64,000 nt of DNA from Adiantum capillus-veneris (GCA_014529385.2 CM043963.1:67569912-67633911), one strand, 5' to 3'. Numbered from the stretch's first letter, positions 13,173-25,900 are shown. Notes: generated by a model from the sequence alone, not told the origin. A program made the numbers and translations.

Positions 13173-15186
13173 AAGAACCCAAGAACCTTTGCTTATCCTC
13201 TTCTCTTGACACCTATTATCTGTAGTGAGAGAGTTTGAGATTGAGATAGTGCTTATGCTACTACATGGTCTTCTTGGCACACTAATGGTGAGGTTAGTTG
13301 GGGACTGTGTAGAGCAACCTCTAGAACTTCTTGGGCGGGAAGAAGACGAAGCCATAGCTATAATGGAGGGCGAATAAGTTTTGAAAGCCTTACATAAAGG
13401 TAGTGGATATCTTTTAATGAAGGGAGAGAGTTAGCTATCAATCAGTAGTTAGGTTTCAGCAACTTGACGGCTACTGGCAGTGGGCCCTACTTTGTGAGAT
13501 GAGGAAGTTACCTTACGAAAATGAGACAAATCTCGATATTTAAAAATGGTTTCTTTCATTTTTGTGATATTTTGTGATCCCGCATGCAGGAAATGGAACA
13601 TGGGCTCTACTAGATATATAGGAAACGTGAAGCCTTCTTACCCTTGTCTTTTAGGAGACATGCTCCTTTGGGAGAACCTTACGAATTGAGCTATGGCGGA
13701 CGTGTTGCGACTGTCTGTGTTGCTGTTTAGCAACGGTGATGATAATGTCATGTTGTTGGCGGAGGTTCTGCTACTGCAGATATCGGTTATGCTGGGTAGT
13801 ATAGTGGTCACATGGGCCATGGGCATTGGCCCTTGGCTAACATGGTTGATGATGGTGGGCATGTTGGCCTACGAGCTCTGATTGGTGATGATGATGATGG
13901 ATGAAAGGTTTCCATAGCCTTAGGGCTGGTTCCCACCATGCAGTTTCACACTAAAAATTGGGGTGCCCAGTTGTCCGGGTAGAAAGAAATGGAAAAGCCC
14001 CTCTTTTGGGGAGGAAAAGAAAATTCATTGTAAAAAAGCTTTTTTTTAGAACTTTAGGGAGGGGGGGGGGGGGGGGGGCACCCCTTTCCTAGGAAAAGAA
14101 AAAGAGAAGTAAGAGGCGGTTTATTTGTACCAAGGGACAGAAATAGAAAGAAGCATAGGTGGATGAGGGAGAAGAAAAGAGAGATTCTTACTGCTTAATG
14201 GGGATGTCAAACCCCTACACATGTGATGGACCTGGCACCTAAATATGGAAAGAAAGTGAGGGTAAATGATGCTAAGTTGGGAAGTTTCCTACACACATGT
14301 ACTTGCCATAGTTGGTTTTGAAAAGTCAACATGCAACAATAAAAGTTCACCTTATAGTTGTGGAAAGTCAATGCAAGAGGATTTCAAGCAAGGAAAGTCT
14401 ACATTTCAAGGTGGAAAGTCCCCAACCTTTTTGGAGAGCACCTACCTGCCTATATGAGCCCATATACTTTCCCTCATTAGCCACATCCTACCATGTATAG
14501 CTAACCTTCCCTCTCTCCTATATATGCCCCTCTCTTGTGCATACTTATTGTCTTTGGATCAATGAAATGAGTCCTATGACCCACAGAGTGTGTGTTTATG
14601 TGTTGTTGATGGGGAATTGATAAGAAACCCCAAAGTTTTGTAATCAAGTTGATGGTGTTTTGAGCGTACGTGTTGTGCATCTTGTGGGGCTGAGGCTTTG
14701 CCCTTCTACAAAGCCATCTTTGTGAGAGTATGTATGCTATGTGTTGGCAATTGAATTGAGAGAGATGAGTGAAAGAGTGAGCCATGAGGGCTATGTGTTG
14801 AGATGTTTGAGTGCTATGTGTTTGTGAGCTTGGGATCTATGTGCATGCATGACAATTGAGGTATGGGGTTGAATAAGTGGTGTGTCCTACTCCCTTTGAT
14901 CATGGCCTTTGTACAAGCTTTGCAAGTTCTCATTTTTTTAGGTATCTAGGCTCTATGAGGCCATACTTGTGTTTGTTTGTGTGGATATATGAGATATCAC
15001 ACTCCATATTTACTCTACCCCCCCCTTAAAAATTGCTTATCGTGTGGAAAGCCTATGTAAGAAGGGCCTAGTCCCTTGTGTGTGTGCAGGTGGTGGTGTT
15101 TTGTGAGATTGTGTGCAATTGAGAGAGGGTAGTTGAAGGTGTGTTTGGTGATTGTGTGAGCGAGTTTTGATTAAAGGTCCAATCCC
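13173..15186. other. No gene recognised; contains an 18-base poly-G
   Basis: Short ORFs have no motif. A G18 homopolymer lies at 14061-14078. Around 14516 'CTCCTATATATGCCCC', followed by 'ATCAATGAAATGAG' near 14555, looks like the promoter/R part of a plant LTR, so part of 14260-14800 may be a solo LTR. No second copy was found. Confidence 0.3.
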
Positions 15187-15399
15187 TTAGGTTAGTGGTG
15201 CCCCTGTTCCTCGATTGGGTGAGGCTTTTCCAAGCTTCCGGGTGGACAGATAGAGGCATTCCCTGTCAGAATTTTCCCCTGACAATGGCTTACCCAGTGC
15301 TTCCCACATGTCATAACTTAACGAATTAACATTTGCTGCCATATCTATAAAGGCACATTGGGGTGATCTTTGTTCACCAATCTCTATAAGGATGCACAT
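15187..15399 (-). pseudogene. Gypsy aspartic protease-like fragment
   Basis: The reading 'QCAFIDMAANVNSLSYDMWE', followed by 'ALGKPL', matches the plant gypsy protease pattern (usually xxIDxGAxVNxMSYxxWxxLGKPxL). The catalytic D-T/S-G is D-M-A here, so it is not a working protease. On the minus strand it lies downstream of the RNase H piece at 16146-16490. It is therefore out of order for that element and probably comes from a separate, related copy. Confidence 0.5.
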
Positions 15400-16145
15400 A
15401 ATCCATGCTTTCTTCTGTAATGTGGCTAGTTTATTGACAATGACGTGGTGCTTTGTGATTCACATTAGTTTTGGCCCCTCTAGTAAGCATTGTTTGCTAA
15501 CGTTCACGTTCCTTTGGTTCAAGTAAGGCCTCTTCAATCATTTTTTTTCACTTTTTCCTTATGTTCCTTGGCATTATGGATTTGTTGTAGCATCTCAATT
15601 GTTAAGGGTTCATGGTACTTCTAAAGTTGACAACCATAGATCCAGCGACTATGCATGTGCTCCATTTTGGGGCCACAAAAACTTGAAACAACATTGCATG
15701 AGACCTTGGGGGTTTTTTAGCACATCTAAGGAATTCCCTAACATAAGCATGTATATCCAACTACATCATAGGCCACCATACCCCTAACCACAATACTCAT
15801 TTTATTGTCTGAGTAGCAGCCATGTGAAGGCTACCCATTGGCTCATGAACAGACTGTAAGTAATATGATTGCTCATTGGGATCAATACATAATTGCAATT
15901 ATCTATCCCTGCCTTGTTGGTACAATATCTTTGTGATCATTGCCAATCATGCAGTGGTTTGTATCAACTCTGTCTTTTCACTTTTAGTGGCATTAGGATA
16001 CCCAATTTTCCTATTATCAACAACGAAATTAGATTCTCACTCCATTTTGGGATCATCTAATGTTGAAAAGATAGGCATTTGTTAAATCATCATCCACTCC
16101 CTTAGGCTATTTACCACTTAGTAGGCATGGAAAATGGGCTACCTG

Positions 16146-17420
16146 CTAATGTGTCATTCCCCTCTTTACCACAATTGTGAAGTCAAACTCAAGAAAGATG
16201 ATAAACCACCTTACATAGCATCTAATACTATAGGGTTTATTTACCAAATACAAAAGCCCTTGGTGATCAGTAAATAATAAAAATTTGTTAGCTAAGAGAT
16301 AGTGTTGAAATTTTTTTACAACATATATCATTCCTAAGCCTTCTCTCTCCATGGTTGTATAATTTCTCTCCGCACTATTGAGTTGTCTACTTGCATAAGA
16401 AATAGAAAAATTCATATTCTTTTCTCTATGTTGTGCCAAAATAGCACATATGGAGAAATTTAATGCGTCAATGTACACATGAAAGATCACATGTCAATCT
16501 AGTGAGTTTAATATTAGAGTGGTTGTAAGAAAATCTTTTAATTTTGTAACAAAATCCTCACATTCCTCCATCCAATAAAAGACTATAATGAGATCATACA
16601 AGGGTTTAACACAATGACTACATATATGTAAATGAAACACCGATAATATCCAGAGTGTCCCATGAACCCTTGCACCTGTTTTAGCATTCTAAGGTTATGG
16701 GAATTCCACAATTACCTTAATTTTTCAAGAGCGGTGGAGATGCCTTTCTTGGACACTATATGCCCAAGTATTTTGCCTTGTCTGACCATGAAGACACACT
16801 TATTAGGGTTAAGATAGATCCCTTAAGTTCTACACTTCTCAAAGACCAAGATGAGATATGAAACATGTTCTTACCTCTTGCTTGAATGAATGCACAAATC
16901 ATCCATATATACCTCTAAGAAATCCCAAAGGTATTCTTTAAAGGCATGACTCATAAGACTTTGAAATGTGGTAGGTGCATTAGTCAACCCAAAGGGCATG
17001 ACTCTGTATGCAAATATGCCCCCCCACTCAGTTGAAAAAGTAGTTTTATGTTGATCTTGAGGGTGCATGGAGACTTGGTTATAACCAGATAACTCGTCTA
17101 GGAAGCTATACGTCTCCTTTCTTGCTACTCTTTTAAGTACATGATCAGTGATAGAGGAACGGGATAGTTATCTCAAATTTTTGCGGCATTCACCTTTTTG
17201 AGATTGACACAAACTCGTAGTTTTCCATTTTTCTAAGGAGCCACCACAATCAGGGATACCCAGTCCGTACGTTCAATCTTATAGATGAATTCTGCATCCT
17301 TCCATTTGTCTATCTCCTCCTTTATCATTTTAGCAAAGTTATCATTGTAAGCGTAAGGTCTTTGTCTACTTGGCCTGGCATTTGCTTTGATAGGAATAGT
17401 TTAGTGACAAATGTCAGGAT
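16146..17420 (-). pseudogene. Ty3/gypsy reverse transcriptase and RNase H, decayed
   Basis: From right to left on the minus strand, the RT N-terminus is at about 17400-17150 ('IKANARPSRQRPYAYND', 'RTDWVSLIVVAP', 'NGKLRVCVNLKKVNA') with stops. RT palm at 17068-16871 has '[19 protein letters not shown]' and 'VYMDDLCIHS', the YxDD motif as YMDD. The gypsy RNase H at 16490-16146 has 'VYIDALNFSICAIL', 'SYASRQLNSAERNY' and 'LLFTDHQGLLYL'. Frame changes and stops separate the blocks. The order and strand agree with the protease at 18634-19206 and gag at 19465-20185, so these are parts of one element. No integrase was recognised to the left. Confidence 0.88.
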
Positions 17421-17684
17421 CAACCCCTTTCAAATCCTTGTAGGACCAAGAAAACACATCTTTGTACTCCATTAGCATTTTGATAAGAATTTAATCTTCT
17501 TTTGGATCCAAATCGGTACCAATCCATGCTGGTCTAGGTTCCTCATTCTCATCCGCTAAATCTACCTTCTTGGCATTTTCTGGTCCATCATAAGATTCTC
17601 TTGGTTGTTGTGGAGCCCTCATAGGTTGCTAGAACACCACCTTTTTGTCCTAGATAGTGTATTTTTAGAAATGGGATGGCACAT

Positions 17685-18229
17685 TCACAACATCTCCACT
17701 TTCCCATCACTCTCCATTTCTACCGTCCACACTTCCTTAACCCTTCTTTTGTGTTCATTGTATTTCACTTTGGATTCCAACTTAGTCATTTGTGGGTTCT
17801 TAGCCTTTTCATTCCATTTCAATCCACATGAGTTCAACTCTTGATTTTCTTTTGGTTTCCTTGTGGTTTTTAATCTTATCTCCCGTTCAATTTTGTGTGA
17901 TATGTAGCACCCAATTACTTTATCTTTTGCACAATCTATTGCATTAACCTTGAATAGGTAGCGCGTTTTCCCTCTAAAGTTTGGTATTTTTCTCATTTTT
18001 TGACTTTTTGTATGACCCTGGTGCACCCTTCTTTTGTCCTTGTTTTGTCATGAACATAGTCAGGTATCTTTATATCCTTTCTGCCTCGTATTTTAAGTAC
18101 CACAAGCTCAAACTCTTCGAATTCATTTGAGGCATCATAAAATACTTGATCCTCAGGCTCCTTGTCTCCTTTATCAATCCTTGATTCTCTTTGTACATCA
18201 CAAAAAGACACCTTATCTTGAATCCTCAA
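17685..18229 (-). pseudogene. Charged linker region of the gypsy polyprotein
   Basis: Two overlapping open stretches on the minus strand (18229-17993 and 18026-17685) encode Lys/Glu/Asp-rich, low-complexity sequence ('RIDKGDKEPEDQVFYDASNE', 'KPKENQELNSCGLKWNEKAK'). They lie exactly between the protease and RT of the same element, where the better preserved gypsy at 47293-47700 also has a charged linker. No domain was recognised. The frame change near 18010 is probably a lesion. Confidence 0.45.
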
Positions 18230-18633
18230 GTGTTTCAGGTTCTTTATAACCTAAAGACTATCTTATGTGATTTTTTTTTCTCGCTCATCTGTCTGGCTAA
18301 GTATTTTGTTTGCTTCCTTATTAGCTTCTAGCACCACTTGGACCATGTGGATAGGTATCATATCTCTCCCTTTCTCATCGCACAAAAAGTAAGAGTAACT
18401 TCAAATACACATACATCCACTGTGGCCAGAACCTCTATCCAGCCTATTGGCTCAAATTGTTTCTCTAGAAAGGGCTATATGTCTCATATCGCTTTTGATT
18501 GGGTTCGTTCTCATCATTAATTTAATAGTCTAAGGCTCCACACATCCATAGACATGCTTGATAATTCATCCATGATGGTATAAAAAATTTCCATGTCACA
18601 ATGGCTGACAAGTCTTCCACTCAGGTTTTAGCT

Positions 18634-19206
18634 TTATCTCGATAAGGGTGATCTACTAAGTTGATCCTTGTGATTGCATCCTTGTGCCATAAGTAGATGT
18701 AATTGAATCCCTTGAACCATTTTTAGCCACCGTATAAACAGTCGCCCAAGGTTGATTTCGTAATTCGGGCTTTTCCCAAAATCTACTACAACAAATGTGT
18801 GCTCATATTCCACTCCACACGAGGTAGCGACCACCTCATATTCCACTCCACATAAGGTAACTACCACCTTTTCTAGCAATCCTATAGGTATTTCTATGTA
18901 CCCATCATCAAATTGAAGCCTCATTCTGTTCTTCCTTAGGGTTGATCGTCCCCACTGCTCCCATATATTTTTGGTAGCAATAGCCACTCCTGCTCCATTG
19001 TCCAATATTGCTAATGTATAATGACCACCAAATTCCACTAGAGCAGTCATATTGCTATCATATCCCTCACAAGATTCCCCAATTTCATTGATAGGAATGG
19101 GTTCATACTTTTTTCTTGCTTTCGTTCCACTCAATGCTTGGTCTGTATTGGCTATAGGGATTTGAATTCCTAAAATCTTCAAATGTTTTCCCACATCCTT
19201 CCACAA
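18634..19206 (-). pseudogene. Ty3/gypsy protease region
   Basis: A 190-codon open frame has 'ALVEFGGHYTLAILDNGAGV' followed by 'AIATKNIWEQWG' at about residues 64-96, then 'RLQFDDGYIEIPIGLLEKVV' and 'NYEINLGRLFIRWL'. The pattern hydrophobic-D-x-G-A/S-x-V-x-I with a downstream 'xxLGRxxxxxL' is that of retroviral-type aspartic proteases in plant gypsy elements. The catalytic triplet is D-N-G instead of D-T/S-G. A 12-residue segment ('VTLCGVEYEV' / 'VATSCGVEYEH') is duplicated inside the domain. It lies between the gag zinc knuckles and the RT of the same element. Confidence 0.7.
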
Positions 19207-19464
19207 TTCTGGTCACACCTTCAATACATTAACTAGTGGCAATGTGCACTTGATGGGTGTTGACATAAGTGTAGATAAGTTTACTACATTTGTAGTAGTA
19301 GCTGGGAGTAGGTTCTTGAAAGAAGGAAGTCTCATCACCCCTGACTTGGATTCTAATCCCCTTTGTATGAAGGTAAGGTTTTTAGAGTATTGGCTTTAAT
19401 CGCATCCAACTTTTTTGACCCTACATCCCCATAATCAGATTTCATTTCTAATTCCAACATTTTT

Positions 19465-20185
19465 TTAATCAAAATTTATTTCTTCCAATGGTGGTATATG
19501 AGTTTCTTCCATTTTATTTCTGGTCTTGGGCTGCATTGGTTCTTCCTTTTTATTATCGCTTGATAGTTTCTCTTTTTTTTTTTTGCCCATCTTGCTTTCT
19601 AGCTTTCCAACTATTTTTGTTAGTTTTAGTCTCTTCTCTAGGGGTCCCTTCAGTTTCTTCAACACCCTCGGCACATACTTGTGCCCTAGCTTAAGCTCTA
19701 GCTATCACTTTGATAGGGACAACTTTTTCCGATCCTATTAAACTGGACTCAAGTGATGGTATTATCTCAATGTAATTAAGTGTTTCCTTGGATGCCCCCT
19801 CTAGTTTTGATGGACAATAACACACTAAATGGGTGACTCCACATTTAGCACAATATCTTAAGAAGGGCAATAAAATTGATCCAGTAGGAACATAGTCCTT
19901 TGGGTAGAAACAATCTCTAACCCAATGGTTTTCTTTACATTGGTAACATGGGCTTGTTGGTGCTCTTTGAGGTGCAACCTTATACTGTCTTTGTCACGTT
20001 CCTACAAGTCTACCTCCTCCATTTGTTATGAACCATAAAGTATTATGATCCATTTGGTACTAGCCTTCTGGTGTTACTGACGATGTCTCTGAGAGTCCAA
20101 CCAGGGTTGACCTTGACGGAACATCTTCTAATTCATCTCCATAATGGCTGATAGGGACTAAAGCGCCATCACAAGCAAAGTCTTT
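19465..20185 (-). pseudogene. Gypsy gag C-terminus with two short-spaced zinc knuckles
   Basis: The minus strand reads 'CYQCKENHWVRDC' at about 19955-19917 and 'CAKCGVTHLVCYC' at about 19857-19819. Both are CX2CX3HX4C, one residue shorter between the second Cys and His than the usual retroviral CX2CX4HX4C. Upstream are stops ('TPEG*YQMDHNTLW', 'LVGT*QRQY'), and downstream a Lys-rich tail at 19674-19465 in another frame. Gag zinc knuckles bind RNA during packaging. Because both knuckles have the same spacing, it looks like a family trait and not decay. Confidence 0.7.
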
Positions 20186-21866
20186 TGGTTGCAAGAATCA
20201 CCAAATTATGAGTTTTTGATGCTCCAATGATGTCGTTTGTGCCCTATGTGCAAAATACAATAGGATAAAAACTTGTATCATTTTTGGCTTTTGGGCCACC
20301 CAATCTTCCGGGTGCAAAACGGAGGTCTTCTCGTCACTTCTAGAAAACCTCGACCACAAACTATTTGGTGCACGATGTCTTCTTGACTTTGTAGAGTAGC
20401 TTATGTCCTTGAAAGCGATAAAAAATATTTCTAGATCAGAGTTCCAAAGCAAAAGTTATGGAAATTTCAAAGAAAGTAAATATTTATGCTATTTTCTGCA
20501 AAATATGTCAACATGTACAATATTGTTTGGAGTGATTACTAGCTTCAAAACATGTCCTAGGACCTTAATAACATGCTAGGTATGCATCATATATCATCTG
20601 ACATGCAAATTAGGTAGTTTGAAAAAAAACAACAAAAAGTCTGCCAGCATAGATTCAGTCACAACTTGGCATGTTTTTTGCATTTTTGCAAGTCCAAGTT
20701 GATATTTGAGCTCAGGGAACCATTTGGCTCAACCTGCATACCATGAAATGCTCACTACATCACTATCTTCTCTCTAGATTGCAAATCGACACCTGAAAAT
20801 CGATAGGTCCAAATGGGCTAAGATTTATATCAGAGCTTATCCTTGATCTGCTGATCACCGCTCTATGATCAGATTCTCAAATTGAAATTTTCTCTCCCTG
20901 CTAGAGCTCAAAATCGACAGTTGTCTGTCGATTTTCAGACCAGAGTAATGAAAAATTCATGTTTTAGGTCCAGTAGGCTTTTTTACAGGCCCAACAATGC
21001 TCTGGTCAGGAAATCGATAGCTCAAAATGAGCTCAGATTGATATCATAGGATTTCCTTGACCTGTTGAACACAATCATATGCTCAGAAATGCAAGATGAA
21101 TTTTCCTCCTCCTACCAAGTTAGCAAATCGACATGTTGCTATCAATTTTCAAACTCAAGAGCAGATCAATCCAGTTGGCAAGTCCTTGTAATGTTATGAA
21201 GCATGTAGGATGCCTGATTTTTAAGTTTGCATGACCAATCACATCATTCCACCACTTCATTCACCAGGAGCAATTGGTTTCAACTCACGTGCCGTATCAA
21301 GCAGGCACCCCTCTAGAGGCTCGGCTTTCACCCAACATACCTAAGAGGGAGATTCTCATTAGGTATTGCTTGCCAAACCAAAGTGGTCCAGTTCGCTAAT
21401 TGCAAGTGATCTAAAAGCTCAAGCCAACGCAGTCTAACCACTAGCGGTTTAGAGCCATCCGCAGGCCCCGACAATGCCGGACATATACATTTTTTACAAT
21501 AATGAAAATGTTTGCCTTTTTGGTGCTCTTACCACTCCCGCTCTTGTGTACATATGCCTGCAAAATCACATCAAACATGTCAACAAGCATCGCAAGCATA
21601 TGGCATGCAACCAAATATGGTAATGCAAATGCCTACCTAATCCTACTCCTAAATGCAAATGACAATGAATGTGGGAGTAATCTCAACCACCAAAGAGGGT
21701 GTTGGAATGGTGTCTTCTCCAACCACTCTAATTCGTCAAACCTTATCTACTCTAATCGACTCCTAACGCTACTCTAATCCTACTCTATTCCAATGATTTT
21801 ACAACCGATTGGAGCGGTTTTCTTATGGTAATTTAAACAAGGCAAGCACTCAACTAGCTATCGTTC
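20186..21866. other. Gypsy leader with ~215-bp imperfect duplication and a hairpin
   Basis: No coding motif lies between the primer-site candidate and gag. Landmarks such as 'AAATCGATAG', 'CTTGA(T/C)CTG' and 'AAATCGACA' repeat at about 20796 and 21011, giving an offset near 215 and two diverged copies. An exact 11-base inverted repeat with a 4-base loop (AAAATCGACAG / CTGTCGATTTT) sits at 20910-20935. Many retroelement leaders are structured, so this may be part of the leader or an independent insertion. Confidence 0.5.
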
Positions 21867-21885
21867 CTCGCCGACAGCGGTGCCA
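21867..21885 (-). other. Primer-binding-site-like sequence
   Basis: The minus strand reads TGGCACCGCTGTCGGCGAG, two bases inside a CA dinucleotide that would end the 5' LTR. It resembles the TGGCGCCGTTGCCGGGGA type seen next to plant Athila/Tat LTRs. It would be complementary to the 3' end of a tRNA priming minus-strand DNA synthesis. The position fits the order of the coding fragments to its left. Confidence 0.5.
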
Positions 21886-21887
21886 AA

Positions 21888-23115
21888 TGGAGAACCACGA
21901 TTCCCTATCTTGTAGGAATTTGTAGTAGGACTAATAATCGGCTATGCCCATTGTGATATCTCTATCACAGTCATCTCGAAGAGCTCTAACCCAGCTAGTA
22001 CATAGAAGTTTACCCCTTTCGGGGGAGAAGCTATGACTATGCTTAATCTACCCACCCTCAACTCTAATGCTCAATAGATATACTACCTCAAAAGCACACA
22101 CATAACCTAATCAATCTACATACACATTCCTCATTCCTTTTTTAATCAACTACTCAATTAATAAGCTATGGATTTGCATCTATAAGCTCTACTCATGCAT
22201 ACACACACACACACACACACTACCTATGCAATAGGTAAGAGAAGCAAGCAATGGGTTCAATGAAGCATGCAAACACACCACTCCAACTCACTCATTACCT
22301 TACACACAAGCTATGTCATTACCTAAGCAAACCCACAAGTATAAGCAAGCAAAGAATGGTGCTTAAATCGACTTACTAATTACTCTTTAACCCTCTTCAC
22401 AAGCTTTCAAAGAGCACTAATCAAAAGAAAGCACACACATCTCAAGCAAGCAAACACTCAAGCAAGCTCAAACAAAGAGAACAGGAGCTCTTGGGCTCAA
22501 CCATTCATACACACACACAATAAAGCATGTATGAATCAATGGAAAGCTTAAGCTAATCAACACATAAACATAAAGAGATTAATTAAGAGAAATAGAGAGA
22601 AACACATTGCATTGATTAATCAAGTTACATGAGCACACAAGCTAGAAAGCTTGTTGCTCTCAAGAGGTTAAAAGGCTAGAGCTCTCAAGGAGAGTATAGC
22701 TCACAAGAATGAACAAGTGAACCCCCTCTCTTTAGCAAAAGTGACATTTATAGTGAAACCCTTAAACCGGTTCACACCTATTGTCTGCCCAAATGCTAAA
22801 AGATAAATAATACATGAAACTACACTTCTCAAATACATTTTGGAACTCAATCAAGCCCACTTTACTAACCCACAGTAATTACAAAGCATTCTAGTGCCCA
22901 TTTACATGTTCTTGTAATTGCACCATAAATGATGGGATTACACTTAAATTTGTTGTTGTTAAATTGAAGGTATTACTGTTATCTTCACAACGAATGAACC
23001 CACATGTCCATCCGATTCCGTATGCTCCATTTATGGCTAAAAATAGTAAATAGCCATTTCTACATCCCGTAACTACATTCCTGGGAGACAATACCGAAGC
23101 TTGTTTAGGGTTTCA
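21888..23115 (-). repeat. Probable 5' LTR of the decayed gypsy element
   Basis: The inner edge is set by TG/CA at 21888-21889 next to the primer-site candidate. A TATA box for the minus strand lies at 22746-22753. The outer edge is uncertain; a TGTGAAACCC start near 23115 is plausible. The region contains (CA)10 at 22201-22220 and many AAGC/ACAC-rich words. No 3' LTR copy was found, so the LTR status is inferred. Confidence 0.45.
22746..22753 (-). promoter_or_regulatory. TATA box of the probable LTR
   Basis: The minus strand reads CACTATAAATGTCAC, followed about 30 bases downstream by a CT-rich start-like stretch (AAAGAGAGGGGGTTCAC). This is the usual arrangement of a plant LTR promoter. Confidence 0.45.
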
Positions 23116-25200
23116 CAAAATTTAAATGTGCAATAGGGGGAAGGAAAAGAGAGAGTTTTGTTTTTTTTTTGTTTTTTTTTTGAAGAAATGAAGGAGTGTC
23201 ACTTTCCAAGTATTGGAATATCGTAGGAAAGAAGGAGGTTGTGTCACTTTCCAAGTATCTGAATATCCTAGGAAATATTTTATGATGGTGACAATCTCTA
23301 GGTTAAAAGGTGATGTTTCACTCTATGGTGAATTAAAAAAGGACCTCATTTTTGACATTTATTTTTTGTTTGAATTTTCTCTCTCTAATAATTCTTACAT
23401 GGCTCAAAAATGACCTCAACGTTCCCTTAATGGGCACCATGATAATTATTCCCCTCAAGTGCCGATGAATGCCATAGGCATTCATCAGTTAATTTTGAGA
23501 AGATCAAATGTAGAAACTCAAGTGTCCTCAATTACCTCTCGATCCGTAATCCATCACACTACATGGAGATAATGGAGGAGTGGATGGCTCAACAATGTAG
23601 GACTTATTTGAAGACATTCAACGTCATCCTAGATCTCTTAACTATGATCTATAAGATCTTGAAGTGCTTAATAGGATTTAATCTCATCAAGCTTTAGAAT
23701 GAGTCTCTTCATCAATTCCACACGGGGGATGTGAGCTTGCACGTAGGTTTAGACCCAAAGCACATATATTTCCTTATGTACATATAAGTATAATTTATGA
23801 AAATATCTAACATGTAGACATTTGAAGAAATGTTCATCACCACCAGATTCACAAAGACATGCTTTAAAAGAAATGTGCCTTTTCAAGAGCAATACCTAAC
23901 ACTTATGGTTGAAAAAATAGAGTACTCCACCCAGAGGCCAAATCTCACCAATCCACAAGAAATAGTCAAGCTACAAAATATGAAGAAGTAGTTCAATAAC
24001 CCACTATTCACTAGAGTTTATGCATCGATTTCAAGATCCTGTACCAAGCAAGTTTCATAGCAACCATGCTATGCCGAGAGCCATTTGGAAGATAAACTAG
24101 AAAAGCACACAAGGATAGGGACTTATAGTCCCATTTTGATCCAAGAAGTATTTACTCTGATAATGAGAAGATGTCCCACCTAAAGATGGTGCATACCCAT
24201 TAGCCAAAGGTCCACCCCTAGCACCTAGAAATTGAGATGTCCGAGGATGGACATTCCATAGATAAGGGGGATTGTTTGGGAAATAGATTTATAGATCAGT
24301 GATCACATGGAAAGAGCCGTAGTAGGGAGTGGGAACCCAATATCAATTTTTAAGGAATTTTCCTATTTTTGCTAGAATCCCACCAAAGTGCTCGTATGAG
24401 TTCTAATTTATATCAATTTTGTTCCATTTATCCTATTTTAATCATTTCTCTAAATATAATCTACCAAAATGTGATTAGGCTAGGTTATTCATCCCTAGGT
24501 ATAAAGGTGGACTCTCTTTAGGGATTTTGTTATGGATTGGACCGTTCACCCTTCGTGACCTATGGGAACGTCTTGATGGTCACTATTTTTGGGAATGGGT
24601 AATGACCAAGCATATGATTTGGGGATAGCTAGCCTTGTAATCTTTTTACATGTGTGTTTTTCTTGTTATTTAATGGACTAACTAAATTGTGTGTGTGGGA
24701 CAATTTTTAGATTAGAGAGAGTGAAGGAAGGCGGATAATTAGTAGGCAAGGTGAGGCGACATTGCTTAGCGGATAACTTATTAAAAAATAACTTTGTATA
24801 TAGCATTGTAGAATTAATATTTCCAATTGTGTACTTTTCAGGCAATATTCTATGGTACACATAAATTAGCATCTTTAGGTTGTTTATAGCCTCTCATTTA
24901 TTCAGCTAGTTTATTAATGAGTTACTCAGGGAATAAAGATGCTAAGGGAGAGGACCTTTTACATTCCTTCATTATTCTTGTAAAGAGATTCTTTGCATAT
25001 ATATCTATTTTTGACACTAGGGCTAATTTTGATCAATGATTAAATACTCAAGATGCATGGGTGTGTTGGCATCTTGCAAGCTAAGAGTTCAGGCCATTGT
25101 CTTGTAATTCCATCTTCAATATTTCTTATTCTATGATTATGCTATGCTTTTAAGTGGATTAACCTATGATGAAGTATGTGTGCCCAATCTTTGCAAGGAC
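23116..25200. other. No gene recognised
   Basis: A ~40-base direct repeat lies at about 23193-23276 ('GTGTCACTTTCCAAGTAT' twice). A perfect 10-base inverted repeat with a 3-base loop sits at 23464-23486 (GATGAATGCC-ATA-GGCATTCATC). Otherwise it is AT-rich non-coding sequence. Confidence 0.4.
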
Positions 25201-25900
25201 GTCATATTAATAGGAATCTAAGGGGATCCTGTGATTTCTAGCAAGGAAAAAGTGGGAAACGTCGCACGTGAAGGAGAGAGGGTAAGAGAGAGCAGACGTG
25301 CCAAGCAGGAGGTGGAGTGCTGCAGCAAGTCGGCGGGGGACGTTCAAGAGATGGCGGAGTCACGCATCTCTGCCAGTCGTGCATCGGGTGCACTGAAGGG
25401 CTATTTCTCTCTCTCTGTCTCTGTCTGTCACACACACGCCTACAGTGAGACACGCTGTTTGACGTTGAATGCCATGGCGATGAGTACACTGGCCCGTTTG
25501 TTGAATATGGACTCTCGCACGTCCGTTGGATGTGCATAGGCCTGCAAGTGCTGTGACGCCAATGGTCTTGCAAGATAGAGAGGGATAGGGAGGCCGGTGC
25601 ACGAGCAACTGGACGCCAACAGATGCAGTTCGCTGGAATGGCTGTGTAGGTCGTCTATCAGGCTTGAGTGTCCGCAGGCTAGATGGAAAATGCCGCTTAT
25701 TTGCATCATGAAGACAACTCAGCCGGGGAGGGAGAGTGCGGAGCATGAGGATTGCAGGCGGGCAGGGACAGTGTGGAGCGTGAGGACGAGGCTGGGGACG
25801 AGCAGGAGAGCTGGATGGGATGCGCAGGAAGGCGTGCATGGACGAGCCGCGTGCATGAGTCCCTATTCAGCCGCCTCTTCTAAAAGTTAAGGGATTGGGG
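25201..25900. other. GC-richer island with overlapping ORFs, no gene called
   Basis: ORFs of 89-159 codons exist on both strands over the same bases, which is typical of GC-rich sequence lacking stops. None has a recognisable domain, signal or conserved motif. The composition contrasts with the AT-rich flanks and resembles 12204-12851. Confidence 0.35.

Larger units (their letters stand above)
16146..23115 (-). mobile_element. Decayed Ty3/gypsy retrotransposon with probable 5' LTR
   Basis: Along the minus strand are a probable 5' LTR (23115-21888), a primer-binding-site-like sequence (21885-21867), a long leader, gag C-terminus with two zinc knuckles, protease, a charged linker, RT and RNase H. 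Integrase and 3' LTR were not found. The order protease-RT-RNase H and the YMDD/RNase H motifs place it in Ty3/gypsy. Its primer-site sequence recalls the TGGCGCCGTTGCCGGGG type used by plant Athila/Tat elements rather than the initiator-Met type; this is from general knowledge and not searched. The outer LTR edge is a guess, based on a TG/CA pair near 23115. Confidence 0.6.

Noticed and set aside
25231-25839. ORFs of 89-159 codons on both strands
   Set aside because: They are overlapping frames in GC-richer DNA without motif, and both strands look equally open.
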